A DNA stretch of 46,665 nt from Pseudomonadota bacterium (GCA_025357635.1 JANXOV010000160.1:1-46665), one strand, 5' to 3'. Positions 8,982 to 18,790 are shown, numbered from the stretch's first letter. Made by a program: numbers and translations. The notes: generated from the sequence alone by a model not told the origin.

Positions 8982-9326
8982 ATGAACAAAATTATCCAGG
9001 AACTCAATGCCGAGCGCGCCAGCGCGAAGTTCCCCCCGTTCAACCCCGGCGATACCATCATTGTGCAGGTCAAGGTGGTCGAAGGTGATCGCGAGCGCGT
9101 GCAAGCCTACGAAGGGGTGGTCATCGCCATCAAGAACCGTGGCCTGAACTCCTCTTTCACGGTCCGTAAGATTTCGCATGGCGAAGGCGTGGAGCGCGTG
9201 TTCCAGACGCACAGTCCGGCGATCAGCGAAGTCAGCGTCAAGCGCCGCGGCAGCGTCCGCCGCGCCAAGCTGTACTATCTGCGTGAACGGTCAGGCAAGG
9301 CAGCCCGCATCGAAGAGAAGGTCTGA
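8982..9326 (+). CDS. rplS: 50S ribosomal protein L19
   Basis: A 114-residue protein with the L19 blocks [24 protein letters not shown] and [17 protein letters not shown]. It sits at the 30S-50S interface. It is the last ribosomal gene of the cluster, 32 bp after trmD and only 5 bp before sppA, so sppA is probably read through from here. Length equals that of E. coli L19. Confidence 0.98.
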   Translation: MNKIIQELNAERASAKFPPFNPGDTIIVQVKVVEGDRERVQAYEGVVIAIKNRGLNSSFTVRKISHGEGVERVFQTHSPAISEVSVKRRGSVRRAKLYYLRERSGKAARIEEKV

Positions 9327-9331
9327 GCCGA

Positions 9332-11224
9332 TTGAGCCTCCGCAGTTCCCTGTCGGGGCTCTTTGGGCTGGTATGGAGAATCCTTGATGGCATCCGCAAG
9401 GCTCTCCATCTCGCGCTCCTGCTGATCATTTTTGGATTCGTACTCGCGCTGCTGCATGAGGCGGTGCCAAAACTGCCGGGAACGGCGGCGCTGGTTCTTG
9501 CGCCCGAAGGCGCATTGGTCGAGGAGCTGTCCACCGACGCCGTCCGGCGCGCCATCGGTCAGGCCTCCGGCGGTCCGTCACCTGAAACCTTGCTGCCGGA
9601 CGTGCTGGAGTCCATCGCCGCGGCCAAGACCGATTCGCGCATCAAGCTCATCGTGCTGGATGTCGGTTCTTTGGATGCGTCGGGTCTTTCGAAACTGCAG
9701 GAAATCGGCGCCGCTCTGCGCGACTTTCGCGCCTCCGGCAAGCGCGTGGTTGCTGTCGGCGACTACTTCGATCAGGGGCGGTACTACCTGGCCGCACAGG
9801 CCGGCGAGGTGTATCTGGATCCGCTGGGCCTCGTCTACATCGACGGCTTCAGCTACTACCGCATGTTCCTCAAGGGCGCGGTGGACAAACTGGCCGTCGA
9901 CATCAACGTTTTCAAAGTCGGCACCTATAAAAGCTTCACCGATCAGTTCTCGCGAAGCGACATGTCGCCGACCGAGCGGGAAGAAAGTTCGGTCTGGCTC
10001 AACGCCCTGTGGAATGCGTATCAGCAGGATGTCACGCGGGCGCGTTCGCTGCCCGCCGGCGCGTTGAACGATTACGTGACGCAGGCGCCGGCTGCGCTGG
10101 CCGCTGTGAACGGCGATGCGGCCAAGCTTGCCCTGCAACGCGGGCTGGTCACGGCATTGAAGAGCCGGCGGCAGGTGGCTGACGAACTCAAGACGCTGGT
10201 GGGCGAGGACAGTTCCTCTCACAGTTTCAATCAAGTGTCGATGCACGAGTATTTGTCCGTGGTCCGCACCAAGAAGAAATTCAAATCCGGTTCCGACGCG
10301 CATGTCGGCATCGTGGTCGCCGCCGGCGATATCATGGATGGCCACCAAGGTCCCGGCGCCGTCGGCGGGGAGAGCACCTCGGAAGTTCTGCGCGACGCGC
10401 GCTACGATGAGAGCATCAAGGCGGTGGTGCTGCGCGTGGACAGCCCGGGTGGCAGCATGTTCGCCTCCGAACAGATCCTGCGCGAAGTGCAGAACCTGCG
10501 CAAAGCCGGCAAGCCGGTGGTGGTATCGATGAGCAGCTATGCGGCATCGGGCGGCTACTACATCGCGGCGGCTGCCAATCAGATCTACGCCAGCCCCACC
10601 ACGATCACCGGCTCCATCGGCGTTTTCGCCGTCATCCCCACGTTTCAACGCACCCTGGAAAAGTTCGGCGTCACGGTGGATGGCGTGGGCACGACGCCGA
10701 TGGCGGGCGATCTGCGTCTGGACCGCGCCATCGGCGAGAACAGCCGCAAACTCCTGCAGCTGGGCGTGGAAAACGCCTACTCGCTGTTTTTGCAGCGGGT
10801 GGCCGACGGCCGCAAGAAATCGGTCGATGAGGTCGATCGCATTGCGCAGGGACGGGTCTGGGCCGGTGTGGATGCGCAGCGTCTCGGCCTCGTGGATCAT
10901 CTCGGCGGTCTGAAAGATGCGTCGGACGCGGCTGCCAAGCTTGCGGATCTGGGCAGCGACTACGATGTCGAGTATCTGCATCCGGATTTGACGCTGCGCG
11001 AAGAGCTGTTGACCCAGCTGCGCAGCGAAACGACCCGCCTTGCGGTCAAGGCGGGCCTGATACCCGCTGTCTCGCCGCTGGCTCAAGCCCTGGACCCGCT
11101 GCTGGCGCAGGCGCGCAAGATATCGAGATTGCAGGATCCGCGCGGCCTGTACGCCTATTGCTGGTGCCAGGAGCCGATCGGCAGTTCCGCGACTGCATTC
11201 AAAGCGCTGACCAGTCCAAGATGA
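9332..11224 (+). CDS. sppA: Signal peptide peptidase SppA, 67K (long) type
   Basis: SppA cleaves leftover signal peptides within the inner membrane. This 630-residue protein is the long duplicated form: a membrane anchor at about residues 24-42, an N-terminal S49 half bearing the catalytic lysine K200 (TYKSFTD), and a C-terminal half with the nucleophile S406 (AASGGYY). These correspond to K209 and S409 of the E. coli enzyme. The TTG at 9332 is the only reasonable start: no in-frame ATG precedes the anchor. It follows rplS by 5 bp, and its last 26 bp overlap the end of convergent tdh. Confidence 0.95.
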   Translation: MSLRSSLSGLFGLVWRILDGIRKALHLALLLIIFGFVLALLHEAVPKLPGTAALVLAPEGALVEELSTDAVRRAIGQASGGPSPETLLPDVLESIAAAKTDSRIKLIVLDVGSLDASGLSKLQEIGAALRDFRASGKRVVAVGDYFDQGRYYLAAQAGEVYLDPLGLVYIDGFSYYRMFLKGAVDKLAVDINVFKVGTYKSFTDQFSRSDMSPTEREESSVWLNALWNAYQQDVTRARSLPAGALNDYVTQAPAALAAVNGDAAKLALQRGLVTALKSRRQVADELKTLVGEDSSSHSFNQVSMHEYLSVVRTKKKFKSGSDAHVGIVVAAGDIMDGHQGPGAVGGESTSEVLRDARYDESIKAVVLRVDSPGGSMFASEQILREVQNLRKAGKPVVVSMSSYAASGGYYIAAAANQIYASPTTITGSIGVFAVIPTFQRTLEKFGVTVDGVGTTPMAGDLRLDRAIGENSRKLLQLGVENAYSLFLQRVADGRKKSVDEVDRIAQGRVWAGVDAQRLGLVDHLGGLKDASDAAAKLADLGSDYDVEYLHPDLTLREELLTQLRSETTRLAVKAGLIPAVSPLAQALDPLLAQARKISRLQDPRGLYAYCWCQEPIGSSATAFKALTSPR

Positions 11225-12230
11225 CCTTGCCGGACTGGCCGGAGTTCATGATCTCGAAGCCTTCGCGATAGTCGCGAATGCCGAATCGATGCGTGATGAC
11301 CGGGCGGATGTCCAGGCCGCTTTGCAGCATGCTCGACATCTTGTACCAGGTCTCGAACATTTCCCGCCCATAGATGCCCTTGATGACCAGGCCCTTGAAG
11401 ATCACCTGATTCCAGTCGATCGCCGTGTCGCCGGGCGGAATCCCCAGCAAGGAAATGCTGCCGCCGTTGTTCATGGTGCGCAGCATTTCGCGCAAGGCGG
11501 CAGGGTTGCCCGACATCTCGAAGCCGACATCGAATCCTTCCTCCATGCCCAGCTCCTTCATGGCGGCATCCAGCGAATCGCGGGTGACGTTCAGTGCCCG
11601 CGATGCGCCCATCTGCCGCGCAAGCGCCAGGCGATAGTCGTTCACGTCGGTGATGACGATGTGGCGCGCGCCGCAATGCCTGGCGATGGCCACGGCCATG
11701 ATTCCGATGGGACCGGCGCCGGTGATCAGGACGTCCTCGCCCACGACATTGAACGCCAGCGCCGTATGCGTGGCATTGCCGAACGGATCCAGGATCGCAG
11801 CGACCTCGTCGTCGATGGCGGCGGACAGCTTGAATACGTTGGACGCCGGCAGCGTCAGGTATTCGGCGAAAGACCCGGGCCGATTGACCCCGACGCCCTG
11901 CGTGTTGCGGCACAGGTGCCGCCGCCCCGCGCGGCAATTGCGGCAATGCCCGCAGGTGATGTGGCCTTCACCCGACACCCGGTCGCCGCGCGCCAGCCCG
12001 CGCACCTCCACGCCCATGTCGAGGATTTCTCCCGAGTACTCGTGACCCACCGCCATCGGCACCGGCACCGTTTTTTGCGCCCAGGCATCCCAATTGTAGA
12101 TGTGCATGTCGGTGCCGCAGATGGCGGAACGATGCACCTTGATCAGCACGTCGTTGTGTCCCACCGTAGGATCCGCCACGTCCTGCAGCCATATGCCGGG
12201 CTCGGCTTTGGCTTTGACCAATGCTTTCAT
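11199..12230 (-). CDS. tdh: L-threonine 3-dehydrogenase
   Basis: This enzyme oxidises L-threonine to 2-amino-3-ketobutyrate with NAD, the first step of threonine-to-glycine conversion. The 343-residue zinc alcohol dehydrogenase-type protein has catalytic zinc residues C38 and H63/E64, a structural zinc knot C93, C96, C99, C107, and the nucleotide-binding GAGPIGIMA motif. It begins in a 4-bp ATGA overlap with kbl, so the two are translationally coupled and the unstable intermediate passes directly to Kbl. Its 3' end overlaps sppA by 26 bp. Confidence 0.97.
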   Translation of the reverse strand: MKALVKAKAEPGIWLQDVADPTVGHNDVLIKVHRSAICGTDMHIYNWDAWAQKTVPVPMAVGHEYSGEILDMGVEVRGLARGDRVSGEGHITCGHCRNCRAGRRHLCRNTQGVGVNRPGSFAEYLTLPASNVFKLSAAIDDEVAAILDPFGNATHTALAFNVVGEDVLITGAGPIGIMAVAIARHCGARHIVITDVNDYRLALARQMGASRALNVTRDSLDAAMKELGMEEGFDVGFEMSGNPAALREMLRTMNNGGSISLLGIPPGDTAIDWNQVIFKGLVIKGIYGREMFETWYKMSSMLQSGLDIRPVITHRFGIRDYREGFEIMNSGQSGKVILDWSAL

Positions 12231-13429
12231 TGTGTTTCCTGATCCAGAATGTTGAGTTCGCGGGCAGCGAGGCCGAATGCTTCGATGACCCGATCCAATT
12301 GCTCGATGCTGTGCGCGGCGTTCATCTGCGTTCTGATCCGTGCCTTGCCGCGCGGCACTACCGGAAAGGAAAACGCGATCACGTAAACGCCGGCGTCCTG
12401 AAGACGCTCGGCCAGGGCGAGGGCAATGCGCGCATCGCCCAGCATGATGGGGATGATGGGGTGCTCGCCCGGCAGCAGCGTGAAGCCAAGCCGCTGCATG
12501 CCGGCGCGGAAATGACGGGCATTGCGATGCACGCGCTGGCGCAGATCGGCGCTGTTTTCGATCAGACCCAGCACACGCAGGGTCGTGCCGGCCACCACCG
12601 GCGCGAGCGTGTTCGAGAACAGGTAGGGCCGCGAGCGCTGCCGCAGCCAGGCGACGATTTCCTTGCGGGCGGCCACATAGCCGCCACTGGCGCCGCCCAA
12701 GGCCTTACCCAAGGTGCCGGTGAGGATGTCGATGCGGCCCTCGACGCCGCAGTGCTCATGCGTACCGCGGCCGTTTTCTCCCATGAAGCCGGTGGCGTGC
12801 GAATCATCCACCATGACCAGCGCCTGATAGCGGTCGGCGAGGTCGCAAATTTCCTTAAGCCGCGCCAACGACCCGTCCATCGAGAACACGCCGTCGGTGG
12901 CTATCAGGCGCACGCGTGCATCCTGCGTCTCCTTCAGGCACTGCTCCAGCTCGTTCAGGTCGTTGTTCGCGTAGCGCAGGCGCCGTGCCTTGCACAGGCG
13001 TATGCCGTCGATGATGCTGGCGTGGTTCAGCGCATCGCTGATCACCGCATCCTGCTCATCGAGCAGGGTCTCGAACAGCCCGCCGTTGGCATCGAAACAG
13101 GAGGAATACAGGATGGTGTCCTCCATGCCGAGGAACTCGCTCAGCCGCTGCTCCAGTTCGCGATGCACTGACTGCGTGCCGCAAATGAACCGCACCGAGG
13201 CCATCCCATAACCGTGACGATCGATGGCGCGGTGAGCCGCTTCACGCACGTCGGGGTGATTGGCGAGTCCGAGGTAGTTGTTGGCGCAAAGGTTGATCAT
13301 GTCGCGGCCGTCGGCGAGGCGCACCACCGGTCCCTGCGCCGAGGCGATGATGCGTTCACGTTTGAGCAGGCCTTCTGCCTCTAGGGCTTGTTCATCGCGG
13401 CGGAGTCGATCGCGGAAGCTCTCTAACAC
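12227..13429 (-). CDS. kbl: 2-amino-3-ketobutyrate coenzyme A ligase (glycine C-acetyltransferase)
   Basis: A 400-residue fold-type I PLP enzyme that splits 2-amino-3-ketobutyrate with CoA into glycine and acetyl-CoA. The PLP lysine is K242 in GTLGKALGG (K244 in E. coli), preceded by the DDSHATGF motif that holds the cofactor. It shows the alpha-oxoamine synthase pattern ([10 protein letters not shown] near the N-terminus). It is first in the kbl-tdh operon; a leader with an 8-bp inverted repeat and a perfect -10 box lies upstream. Confidence 0.97.
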   Translation of the reverse strand: MLESFRDRLRRDEQALEAEGLLKRERIIASAQGPVVRLADGRDMINLCANNYLGLANHPDVREAAHRAIDRHGYGMASVRFICGTQSVHRELEQRLSEFLGMEDTILYSSCFDANGGLFETLLDEQDAVISDALNHASIIDGIRLCKARRLRYANNDLNELEQCLKETQDARVRLIATDGVFSMDGSLARLKEICDLADRYQALVMVDDSHATGFMGENGRGTHEHCGVEGRIDILTGTLGKALGGASGGYVAARKEIVAWLRQRSRPYLFSNTLAPVVAGTTLRVLGLIENSADLRQRVHRNARHFRAGMQRLGFTLLPGEHPIIPIMLGDARIALALAERLQDAGVYVIAFSFPVVPRGKARIRTQMNAAHSIEQLDRVIEAFGLAARELNILDQETQ

Positions 13430-13454
13430 GGGGGACCTCGGCTAAACGGGATTC

Positions 13455-13476
13455 GCGGCGCCGGTATGGGCGCCGC
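13455..13476. promoter_or_regulatory. 8-bp inverted repeat in the kbl leader
   Basis: GCGGCGCC and GGCGCCGC form a perfect 8-bp inverted repeat around a 6-nt spacer in the 86-bp gap between kbl and hslR. If kbl is transcribed from the -10 box at 13503-13508, the repeat lies in its 5' leader and could fold as a strong hairpin; otherwise it may be a repressor site. Confidence 0.4.
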
Positions 13477-13502
13477 CTTGGTGATCAAAATGGATTGTAG
13501 CG

Positions 13503-13508
13503 ATTATA
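13503..13508 (-). promoter_or_regulatory. Probable -10 box of kbl-tdh
   Basis: On the minus strand this reads a perfect TATAAT, giving a leader of about 65 nt before the kbl start at 13429. No good -35 is seen at the proper distance, so an activator may be needed. The same bases read TATACT on the plus strand (13505-13510), too close to hslR to be its usual promoter. Confidence 0.35.
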
Positions 13509-13515
13509 CTGCGGT

Positions 13516-13920
13516 ATGAGTGAGGCGGACGAAACTGGCGAACGTGCGCGGCTGGACAAATGGCTGTGGTGCTCGCGATTTTACAAGACGCGTTCGCTGG
13601 CTGCACAGGCCATTGCCGGCGGCAAGGCGCATTTGAACGGGGAGAGGGTCAAGCCGGCACATGCGGTGCGCCTTGGCGACACCATCAGCGTGGTCTTCCA
13701 CGGTGTGGTGGCGGAATTCAAGGTCCTTTCCATTCCAGCGCGCCGCGGTCCCGCTGCGCAAAGCCAGATGCACTATGTTGAAACCCCCGCCAGCGCCCAA
13801 CGTCGCGAGCGCTTTCGCGAGCAGCATCGGCTGGCCAATCTGAGTCGCCCTTATTCAGAGGAAAAGCCCGACAAGCGCGAGCGCCGCGCCCTGCTGAAGC
13901 TGCAGCGAGGCCAGGACTGA
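13516..13920 (+). CDS. hslR: Heat-shock protein 15 (S4-domain RNA-binding protein)
   Basis: Hsp15 binds stalled 50S subunits carrying a nascent tRNA-peptide and moves the tRNA to the P site for rescue. The 134-residue protein has one S4 domain at about residues 12-72 (RLDKWLWCSRFYKTRS, then KAHLNGERVKP) and a basic C-terminal tail, matching E. coli HslR (133 residues). It diverges from kbl and precedes putA by 57 bp. Heat control is known for E. coli; no sigma-32 box was recognised here. Confidence 0.93.
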   Translation: MSEADETGERARLDKWLWCSRFYKTRSLAAQAIAGGKAHLNGERVKPAHAVRLGDTISVVFHGVVAEFKVLSIPARRGPAAQSQMHYVETPASAQRRERFREQHRLANLSRPYSEEKPDKRERRALLKLQRGQD

Positions 13921-13923
13921 GGT

Positions 13924-13940
13924 TGCGCGTATAATGCGCA
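13924..13940 (+). promoter_or_regulatory. putA -10 box inside a small inverted repeat
   Basis: A perfect TATAAT (13930-13935) is flanked by 5-bp inverted arms TGCGC and GCGCA. The putA ATG follows 42 bp downstream. A repressor bound to the arms would block the promoter. The -35 region is poor. Since this PutA has no DNA-binding domain, any such repressor would be another protein. Confidence 0.4.
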
Positions 13941-13977
13941 CGCCCGCGAACAGATCATAAAAATCGGAACCCACACT

Positions 13978-16900
13978 ATGCATTCCACGGATTTTCTGGT
14001 GAAGCCGGGAGAAGTGCTCAATACGCCGGTCGCGCTCGCGATCAACGCGGAGTATCTGGGCGATGAAACCAGCATCGTGCGCCGCAGTGCCGATCGGGCC
14101 CGGCTGGACCCTGCGGATGCGCAGCGCGTGCGCACCGGCGCTCAGGATCTGGTCAATGAGGTCCGCGGCGCGCGCAAAGCGCAGTCGGGTCTGGACGCTT
14201 TCCTGCGTGAGTATGATCTTGGATCCAAGGAAGGCATCGTTCTGATGTGTCTGGCGGAGGCGCTGCTGCGCATTCCGGACTCCACCACGGCGGACAAGCT
14301 GATCGCGGAAAAAATCAGCGAAGGCGACTGGGCCGGCCGCGTCGGCGACAGCAGTTCCTTGTTCGTCAATGCCTCCACCTGGGGCTTGATGCTGACCGGA
14401 CGCATCGTTCTGCCGGAAGAGGAGCACACGCGTGATCCAGCCTCGTTTCTTTCACGGCTGGTGGCGCGAATCGGAGAGCCGGTGGTGCGCACCGCGTTGC
14501 GGCAGGCCATGCGGATTCTCGGTGCGCAATTCGTCATGGGCCGCAACATCGAGGAGGCCATCCGCCGCGCGCGCGATGCGGACAACCGCGCCTACCGCCA
14601 TTCATTCGACATGCTGGGTGAGGGCGCTCTCACGCAGGCCGGCGCCGAGAAGTATTTCACCGCGTACCGCAACGCCATCGAGGCAGTGGCAGCCGGTTAC
14701 CCGGACAGCGCCGGCCCCGACCGGGCCAGCATCTCGGTAAAGCTCTCGGCGCTGCACCCACGCTACGAGCGTGCGCAGCGCGAGCGAGTCCATCGCGAAC
14801 TGACGCCACGCATCATTCAGCTCGCGGAAATTGCGGCGCAGCGCGGCGTTGCGCTGACCATCGATGCCGAGGAAAGCGAGCGGCTGGAGCTGTCGCTGGA
14901 AATCATCGCCGCCGTGATGCATGCCAGGCAATTGCACGGCTGGGAAGGCTTTGGACTGGCCCTGCAGGCGTATCAGCGCCGCGCGCTGGCGGCCGTTGAC
15001 TGGCTCGATGCGCTCACGCAGCAGACACGGCGGCGGCTGAACGTGCGGCTGGTCAAGGGTGCTTACTGGGACAGCGAAATCAAACGCGGGCAGGAGCGCG
15101 GTTTGGACGGCTATCCGGTGTTCACGCGCAAGGTCAACACCGATGTGTCTTATCTGGCCTGCGCGCGCAAGCTCTTTGGCTGCGATCCGAGCCTGATCTA
15201 TCCGCAATACGCAACGCACAACGCGCATACGGTGGCCTACGTGCTGACCCTGGCCAAACAATCTCCGGCGCGCGCCTTCGAGTTCCAACGCCTGCACGGC
15301 ATGGGCGAGGAACTGTACGCGCAAATCGTGGAGGGCGGCGTGCGGCGTGCCCCATGCCGCGTATATGCACCGGTCGGGTCGCACGAAGAGCTGCTGCCTT
15401 ATCTGGTGCGCCGGCTGCTGGAAAACGGGGCCAACACCTCCTTCGTCAACCGCATCGTCGATGAGCGCCTGCCCGCTGCCGAAGTGGCCAAAGACCCGAT
15501 CGACGAAGTGGATAAGCTTGAACAGGTGCCGCACCCGCGCATCGTGGCGCCGCGCAATATGTTCGGCGCGGACCGCGCCAATTCGCGTGGCCTGAACCTC
15601 GCCGACCCGCAGGTGCTGGAGGGCTTTCGTACCGACGCGGCCGGTGCCATCGATCGCCGTTTCGCCGCCGGCCCGATGGTCGCGCGCCGCCGCACCTCCG
15701 GCGAGGCGCGCCCGCAGACCAACCCTGCCAACGCCACCGATATCGTAGGCAGCGTGACGGACGCCAACGACAAGGACGTGGCGGCCGCGTTGACCAACGC
15801 GGCTATCTCGCAGCCGGATTGGGACGCAACCGATGCGTCCGCGCGTGCTGCGGCGTTGCGAATCGCGGCCGACACCTTCGAGGCGCGCCACGCCGAACTC
15901 ATGACCTTGTGTATGCGTGAAGCGGGAAAGACGGTCAATGATGCGCTCGCCGAAGTTCGCGAGGCCGTGGATTTCCTGCGCTACTACGCCACCGAAGCGC
16001 AGCGGCAGTTCGGTACGCGCACCGTGCTTCCCGGCCCAACCGGCGAAAGCAATGAGCTGGCGTTGCACGGCCGCGGCGTGTTCGCCTGCATCAGCCCATG
16101 GAATTTTCCGCTGGCCATCTTCACAGGCCAGGTGTCGGCGGCATTGGCGGCCGGCAACTCGGTCATCGCAAAGCCTGCCGAGCAGACGCCCCTGATCGCT
16201 GCGCTGGCCGTGCAGATCCTGCATGAGAGCGGCATTCCGCCCGAGGTTCTTTCGCTGCTGCCGGGTGACGGCGCGACGGTGGGAAAGGCATTGCTGGCCG
16301 ATGAGCGCATCGCCGGTGTCGCCTTCACCGGCTCGAATGAAACCGCACAGATCATCAACCGGCAACTGGCTGCGCGCGCCGGCGCCATCGCCACCCTGAT
16401 TGCCGAGACCGGGGGCCAGAATGCCATGCTGGTGGACAGTTCCGCCTTGCCGGAGCAGGTGGTTCTGGATGCGGTGGGCTCGGCTTTCAACAGTGCGGGA
16501 CAGCGCTGCTCCGCCTTGCGCGTCCTGCTCGTTCAAGAGGACATCGCCGATCGCGTGATCGAATTGCTGCGCGGCTACATGGATGAACTGATCGTCGGCG
16601 ACCCGGCGTTGCTGGCCACGGATGTCGGGCCGGTCATCGATGCCGATGCCCGCAAGATGCTCGAAGATCACCTCAAGCGCATGCAGGGCATCGCGCGCTG
16701 GGTGCATCGCACGCCCATCCAAAAGAGCGTCGCGCAGAGTGGCTTCTTCTTTTCGCCCGCGGCGGTCGAAATCGAATCGCTGTCGGTTTTGCAGCGCGAA
16801 GTGTTCGGGCCGGTGATGCACGTGCTGCGTTATCGCGCTCGCAACCTTGACCAGGTGATCGAGTCGGTCAATGCCATGGGCTTTGGACTGACGCTCGGCG

Positions 16901-17151
16901 TGCATACGCGCATCGAGTCCACGGCGCGCCGCATTGCGGAGCGCGCCCGCGTGGGCAACGTCTATGTGAATCGCAACATGGTGGGCGCGGTGGTGGGCGT
17001 GCAGCCGTTTGGCGGCTGCGGTTTGTCCGGAACCGGTCCCAAAGCCGGCGGTCCGCACTACCTGGCGCGTTTTGCCACGGAACGAACCATCACCATCAAC
17101 ACCGCTGCGGTGGGTGGCAACACCAGCTTGCTGGCGATGGAGTCGAACTGA
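13978..17151 (+). CDS. putA: Bifunctional proline dehydrogenase / L-glutamate gamma-semialdehyde dehydrogenase
   Basis: PutA oxidises proline to glutamate in two steps, passing electrons to quinone through FAD and then to NAD. In this 1057-residue protein the FAD-dependent PRODH barrel covers about residues 170-480 (VKGAYWD at 359-365, and a YATHNAHT block), and the aldehyde dehydrogenase about 530-1045 (general base E810 in ETGGQN, nucleophile C844 in GQRCSA). It starts directly with the helical arm region and lacks the ribbon-helix-helix DNA-binding domain that makes the 1320-residue E. coli PutA its own repressor, so it is a short catalytic-only type. It ends 7 bp before the convergent methyltransferase. 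Confidence 0.97.
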   Translation: MHSTDFLVKPGEVLNTPVALAINAEYLGDETSIVRRSADRARLDPADAQRVRTGAQDLVNEVRGARKAQSGLDAFLREYDLGSKEGIVLMCLAEALLRIPDSTTADKLIAEKISEGDWAGRVGDSSSLFVNASTWGLMLTGRIVLPEEEHTRDPASFLSRLVARIGEPVVRTALRQAMRILGAQFVMGRNIEEAIRRARDADNRAYRHSFDMLGEGALTQAGAEKYFTAYRNAIEAVAAGYPDSAGPDRASISVKLSALHPRYERAQRERVHRELTPRIIQLAEIAAQRGVALTIDAEESERLELSLEIIAAVMHARQLHGWEGFGLALQAYQRRALAAVDWLDALTQQTRRRLNVRLVKGAYWDSEIKRGQERGLDGYPVFTRKVNTDVSYLACARKLFGCDPSLIYPQYATHNAHTVAYVLTLAKQSPARAFEFQRLHGMGEELYAQIVEGGVRRAPCRVYAPVGSHEELLPYLVRRLLENGANTSFVNRIVDERLPAAEVAKDPIDEVDKLEQVPHPRIVAPRNMFGADRANSRGLNLADPQVLEGFRTDAAGAIDRRFAAGPMVARRRTSGEARPQTNPANATDIVGSVTDANDKDVAAALTNAAISQPDWDATDASARAAALRIAADTFEARHAELMTLCMREAGKTVNDALAEVREAVDFLRYYATEAQRQFGTRTVLPGPTGESNELALHGRGVFACISPWNFPLAIFTGQVSAALAAGNSVIAKPAEQTPLIAALAVQILHESGIPPEVLSLLPGDGATVGKALLADERIAGVAFTGSNETAQIINRQLAARAGAIATLIAETGGQNAMLVDSSALPEQVVLDAVGSAFNSAGQRCSALRVLLVQEDIADRVIELLRGYMDELIVGDPALLATDVGPVIDADARKMLEDHLKRMQGIARWVHRTPIQKSVAQSGFFFSPAAVEIESLSVLQREVFGPVMHVLRYRARNLDQVIESVNAMGFGLTLGVHTRIESTARRIAERARVGNVYVNRNMVGAVVGVQPFGGCGLSGTGPKAGGPHYLARFATERTITINTAAVGGNTSLLAMESN

Positions 17152-17158
17152 GCCGCAG

Positions 17159-17983
17159 CTAGGGTTTGATCGCCAGGATGCCATCGCCGCTGATTCGCGG
17201 CCGGAAGCCTGCGTGGCTGAGCCGGTTCCGCACTTCAGCGGGCACGTCGCGCCTGCTGGTGAGTTTGTTGGGCGATCCGGTGTAGTGAAACAGACAAGCC
17301 CCGGATTTGAGCACGCGGAACAACTGATCGTAGAAGCTCTGCGAGTACAGTTCGCCGGCGATCCCGAAGCGGGGTGGGTCGTGCAGCGCCGCATCGAAAG
17401 ACGCGGCGGGGATTTGTTCGATGTGCTGGGCAACATCGCCCTGCGTCACGCTCAGACGTTCATCCGGCGGCGGCGACCAGGGATTCAACCCGCGCAGCCA
17501 GATCACGTCGGCATTTTTTTCAAACGAAACGATGCGTGCGGCCGCCTTTTGCAGGCACCACGCGGCGAAGTAGCCCAGACCGCCACAGGTATCAAGAACG
17601 GACTTGCCGCGTGGCTTGATCAGTGCGACCTTGGCTTCGGCATCCGCATAAGGCGACACGTGCGCCGTCGGCAGCATTTTGATTCCGTCAATTTCGAATG
17701 TCGGCGGACCCCAGGTCGTGGGTATCAGTTTGATGAGCGACCCGGAGTAGCGCGCGAGGGGTTGAAAGGCCTCGCCGTCCCAATGATAGATGGTGCGTTC
17801 CTTGCAATTGTCCGGATAGGGATAGCGCTGTCCGGCCCAGAGCCAGTGCGTTTCGGCAGGGCTCACCGACGTGGTGGACCGCTGCAAGTCCAGCGAGCAT
17901 AGGAGCGATGCATTGCCGGCTGCGTGCGCGGTGCGAATGGCTTGCAGAACGGGAAGCGTGAGCAGTGGATGCGGACGGTTCAC
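17159..17983 (-). CDS. Class I SAM-dependent methyltransferase of unknown substrate
   Basis: A 274-residue protein with a Rossmann methyltransferase core in its second half: motif I VLDTCGGLGYFAA at 129-141, acidic motif II E155, and a HDPPRFG motif (201-207) at the place of the NPPY-type catalytic loop. The first 115 residues form a separate region with an SGSLIKLIPT block. It recalls the poorly characterised methyltransferases of COG2521, best known from archaea; that link is from memory of the motif. A DPP[RY] loop often indicates methylation of an amino group in nucleic acid or protein, but the substrate is unknown. It overlaps sixA by 4 bp at the end of the suf operon. Confidence 0.8.
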   Translation of the reverse strand: MNRPHPLLTLPVLQAIRTAHAAGNASLLCSLDLQRSTTSVSPAETHWLWAGQRYPYPDNCKERTIYHWDGEAFQPLARYSGSLIKLIPTTWGPPTFEIDGIKMLPTAHVSPYADAEAKVALIKPRGKSVLDTCGGLGYFAAWCLQKAAARIVSFEKNADVIWLRGLNPWSPPPDERLSVTQGDVAQHIEQIPAASFDAALHDPPRFGIAGELYSQSFYDQLFRVLKSGACLFHYTGSPNKLTSRRDVPAEVRNRLSHAGFRPRISGDGILAIKP

Positions 17984-18489
17984 CCTTCCGCCGAATTGTC
18001 CGGATCATCGAGTTCACAAGTCAGCGCGGATCGCGGGCTCATTACGTTCCAGGGTGTATCGGGCCACTGCGTCATCGCAAGGCCCGCCGTGGGCAGTTCG
18101 CGCTTGCGCGGCGGATGGCAGAAGCCGCTCGCCAGCGCGCTCAGGCCCGGGTTGTGGCCGCAGATCAGCAGGTGCAGCATCGATGCGTTCTGCCGGCTCA
18201 CGAGCTGCCAGATGATTTGCGCCGAGGCCAGATACAGTTCGCGAGCACAATGCACCTGGGAGTCCTGCAACTCGCATGCTTGCGCTACGATCTGCGCGGT
18301 CGCCCAGGTGCGTTCGGCGGGACTGACCAGGATCAGGTTGGGAATCCAGTCGCGTTGCACCAGCCGCTGCGCCATCTCCTGCACTTCGGCAATGCCGCGT
18401 TTGGTGAGTGGACGCTCGAAATCCTCCGCCCACAGGTCAGGGGATTCGGCATTTCCATGGCGCAATAGTGTCAGTCGGCGAGCACCCAA
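17980..18489 (-). CDS. sixA: SixA-type phosphohistidine phosphatase
   Basis: A 169-residue histidine phosphatase. The catalytic RHG triplet is R10-H11-G12 (LTLLRHGNAE) and the second histidine is in CGHNPGL near residue 109, as in E. coli SixA, which removes phosphate from the ArcB or phosphotransferase-system histidine. It starts inside the end of the Rieske gene (19-bp overlap) and ends in an ATGA overlap with the methyltransferase, so all three are translated together. The partner cannot be told from sequence. Confidence 0.88.
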   Translation of the reverse strand: MGARRLTLLRHGNAESPDLWAEDFERPLTKRGIAEVQEMAQRLVQRDWIPNLILVSPAERTWATAQIVAQACELQDSQVHCARELYLASAQIIWQLVSRQNASMLHLLICGHNPGLSALASGFCHPPRKRELPTAGLAMTQWPDTPWNVMSPRSALTCELDDPDNSAEG

Positions 18490-18779
18490 ACGCGTCCGTC
18501 CTCGAGCTTGGTTTCAAATACACGCACGGGTTCGTAGGCCGGCGGAGTCAACGCTTCGCCTGTTCGCAGGCAGAAGCGCGCGCCGTGCCGCGGACAGATG
18601 ATCTGCCGGTCCTCGATGCCGCCTCCGGTCAGCGCTTCGCCGTCGTGCGTGCACACGTCCTCAATGGCATACAGCTCACCGTCGCTGCGGATCACCGCAA
18701 TCATATGCAAACCGGCGGCCACAGTCACCGACTGACCTTCGCCGATCTCGCCTGCCGCCGCCGCGTCTATCCATTGCAC
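18471..18779 (-). CDS. Rieske-type [2Fe-2S] ferredoxin of the SUF operon
   Basis: A 102-residue single-domain Rieske protein. The cluster ligands are all present: C43-T-H45 and, 16 residues on, C62-P-R-H65. Such proteins are often named non-haem iron oxygenase ferredoxin subunits and recur at the end of SUF operons in proteobacteria, where they may carry electrons for cluster assembly. No oxygenase gene is nearby, which favours a SUF role over ring hydroxylation. It follows sufT by 11 bp. Confidence 0.9.
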   Translation of the reverse strand: MQWIDAAAAGEIGEGQSVTVAAGLHMIAVIRSDGELYAIEDVCTHDGEALTGGGIEDRQIICPRHGARFCLRTGEALTPPAYEPVRVFETKLEDGRVWVLAD

Positions 18780-18790
18780 CCGTGCGTTCC

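Noticed and set aside
9578-11086. 502-residue open frame on the minus strand
   Set aside because: Antisense shadow of sppA with His/Arg-biased composition and no recognisable domain.
14602-17436. 944-residue open frame on the minus strand
   Set aside because: Antisense shadow of putA; GC-rich third positions keep the opposite frame open, the composition is His/Arg/Gln-rich and no family motif appears.
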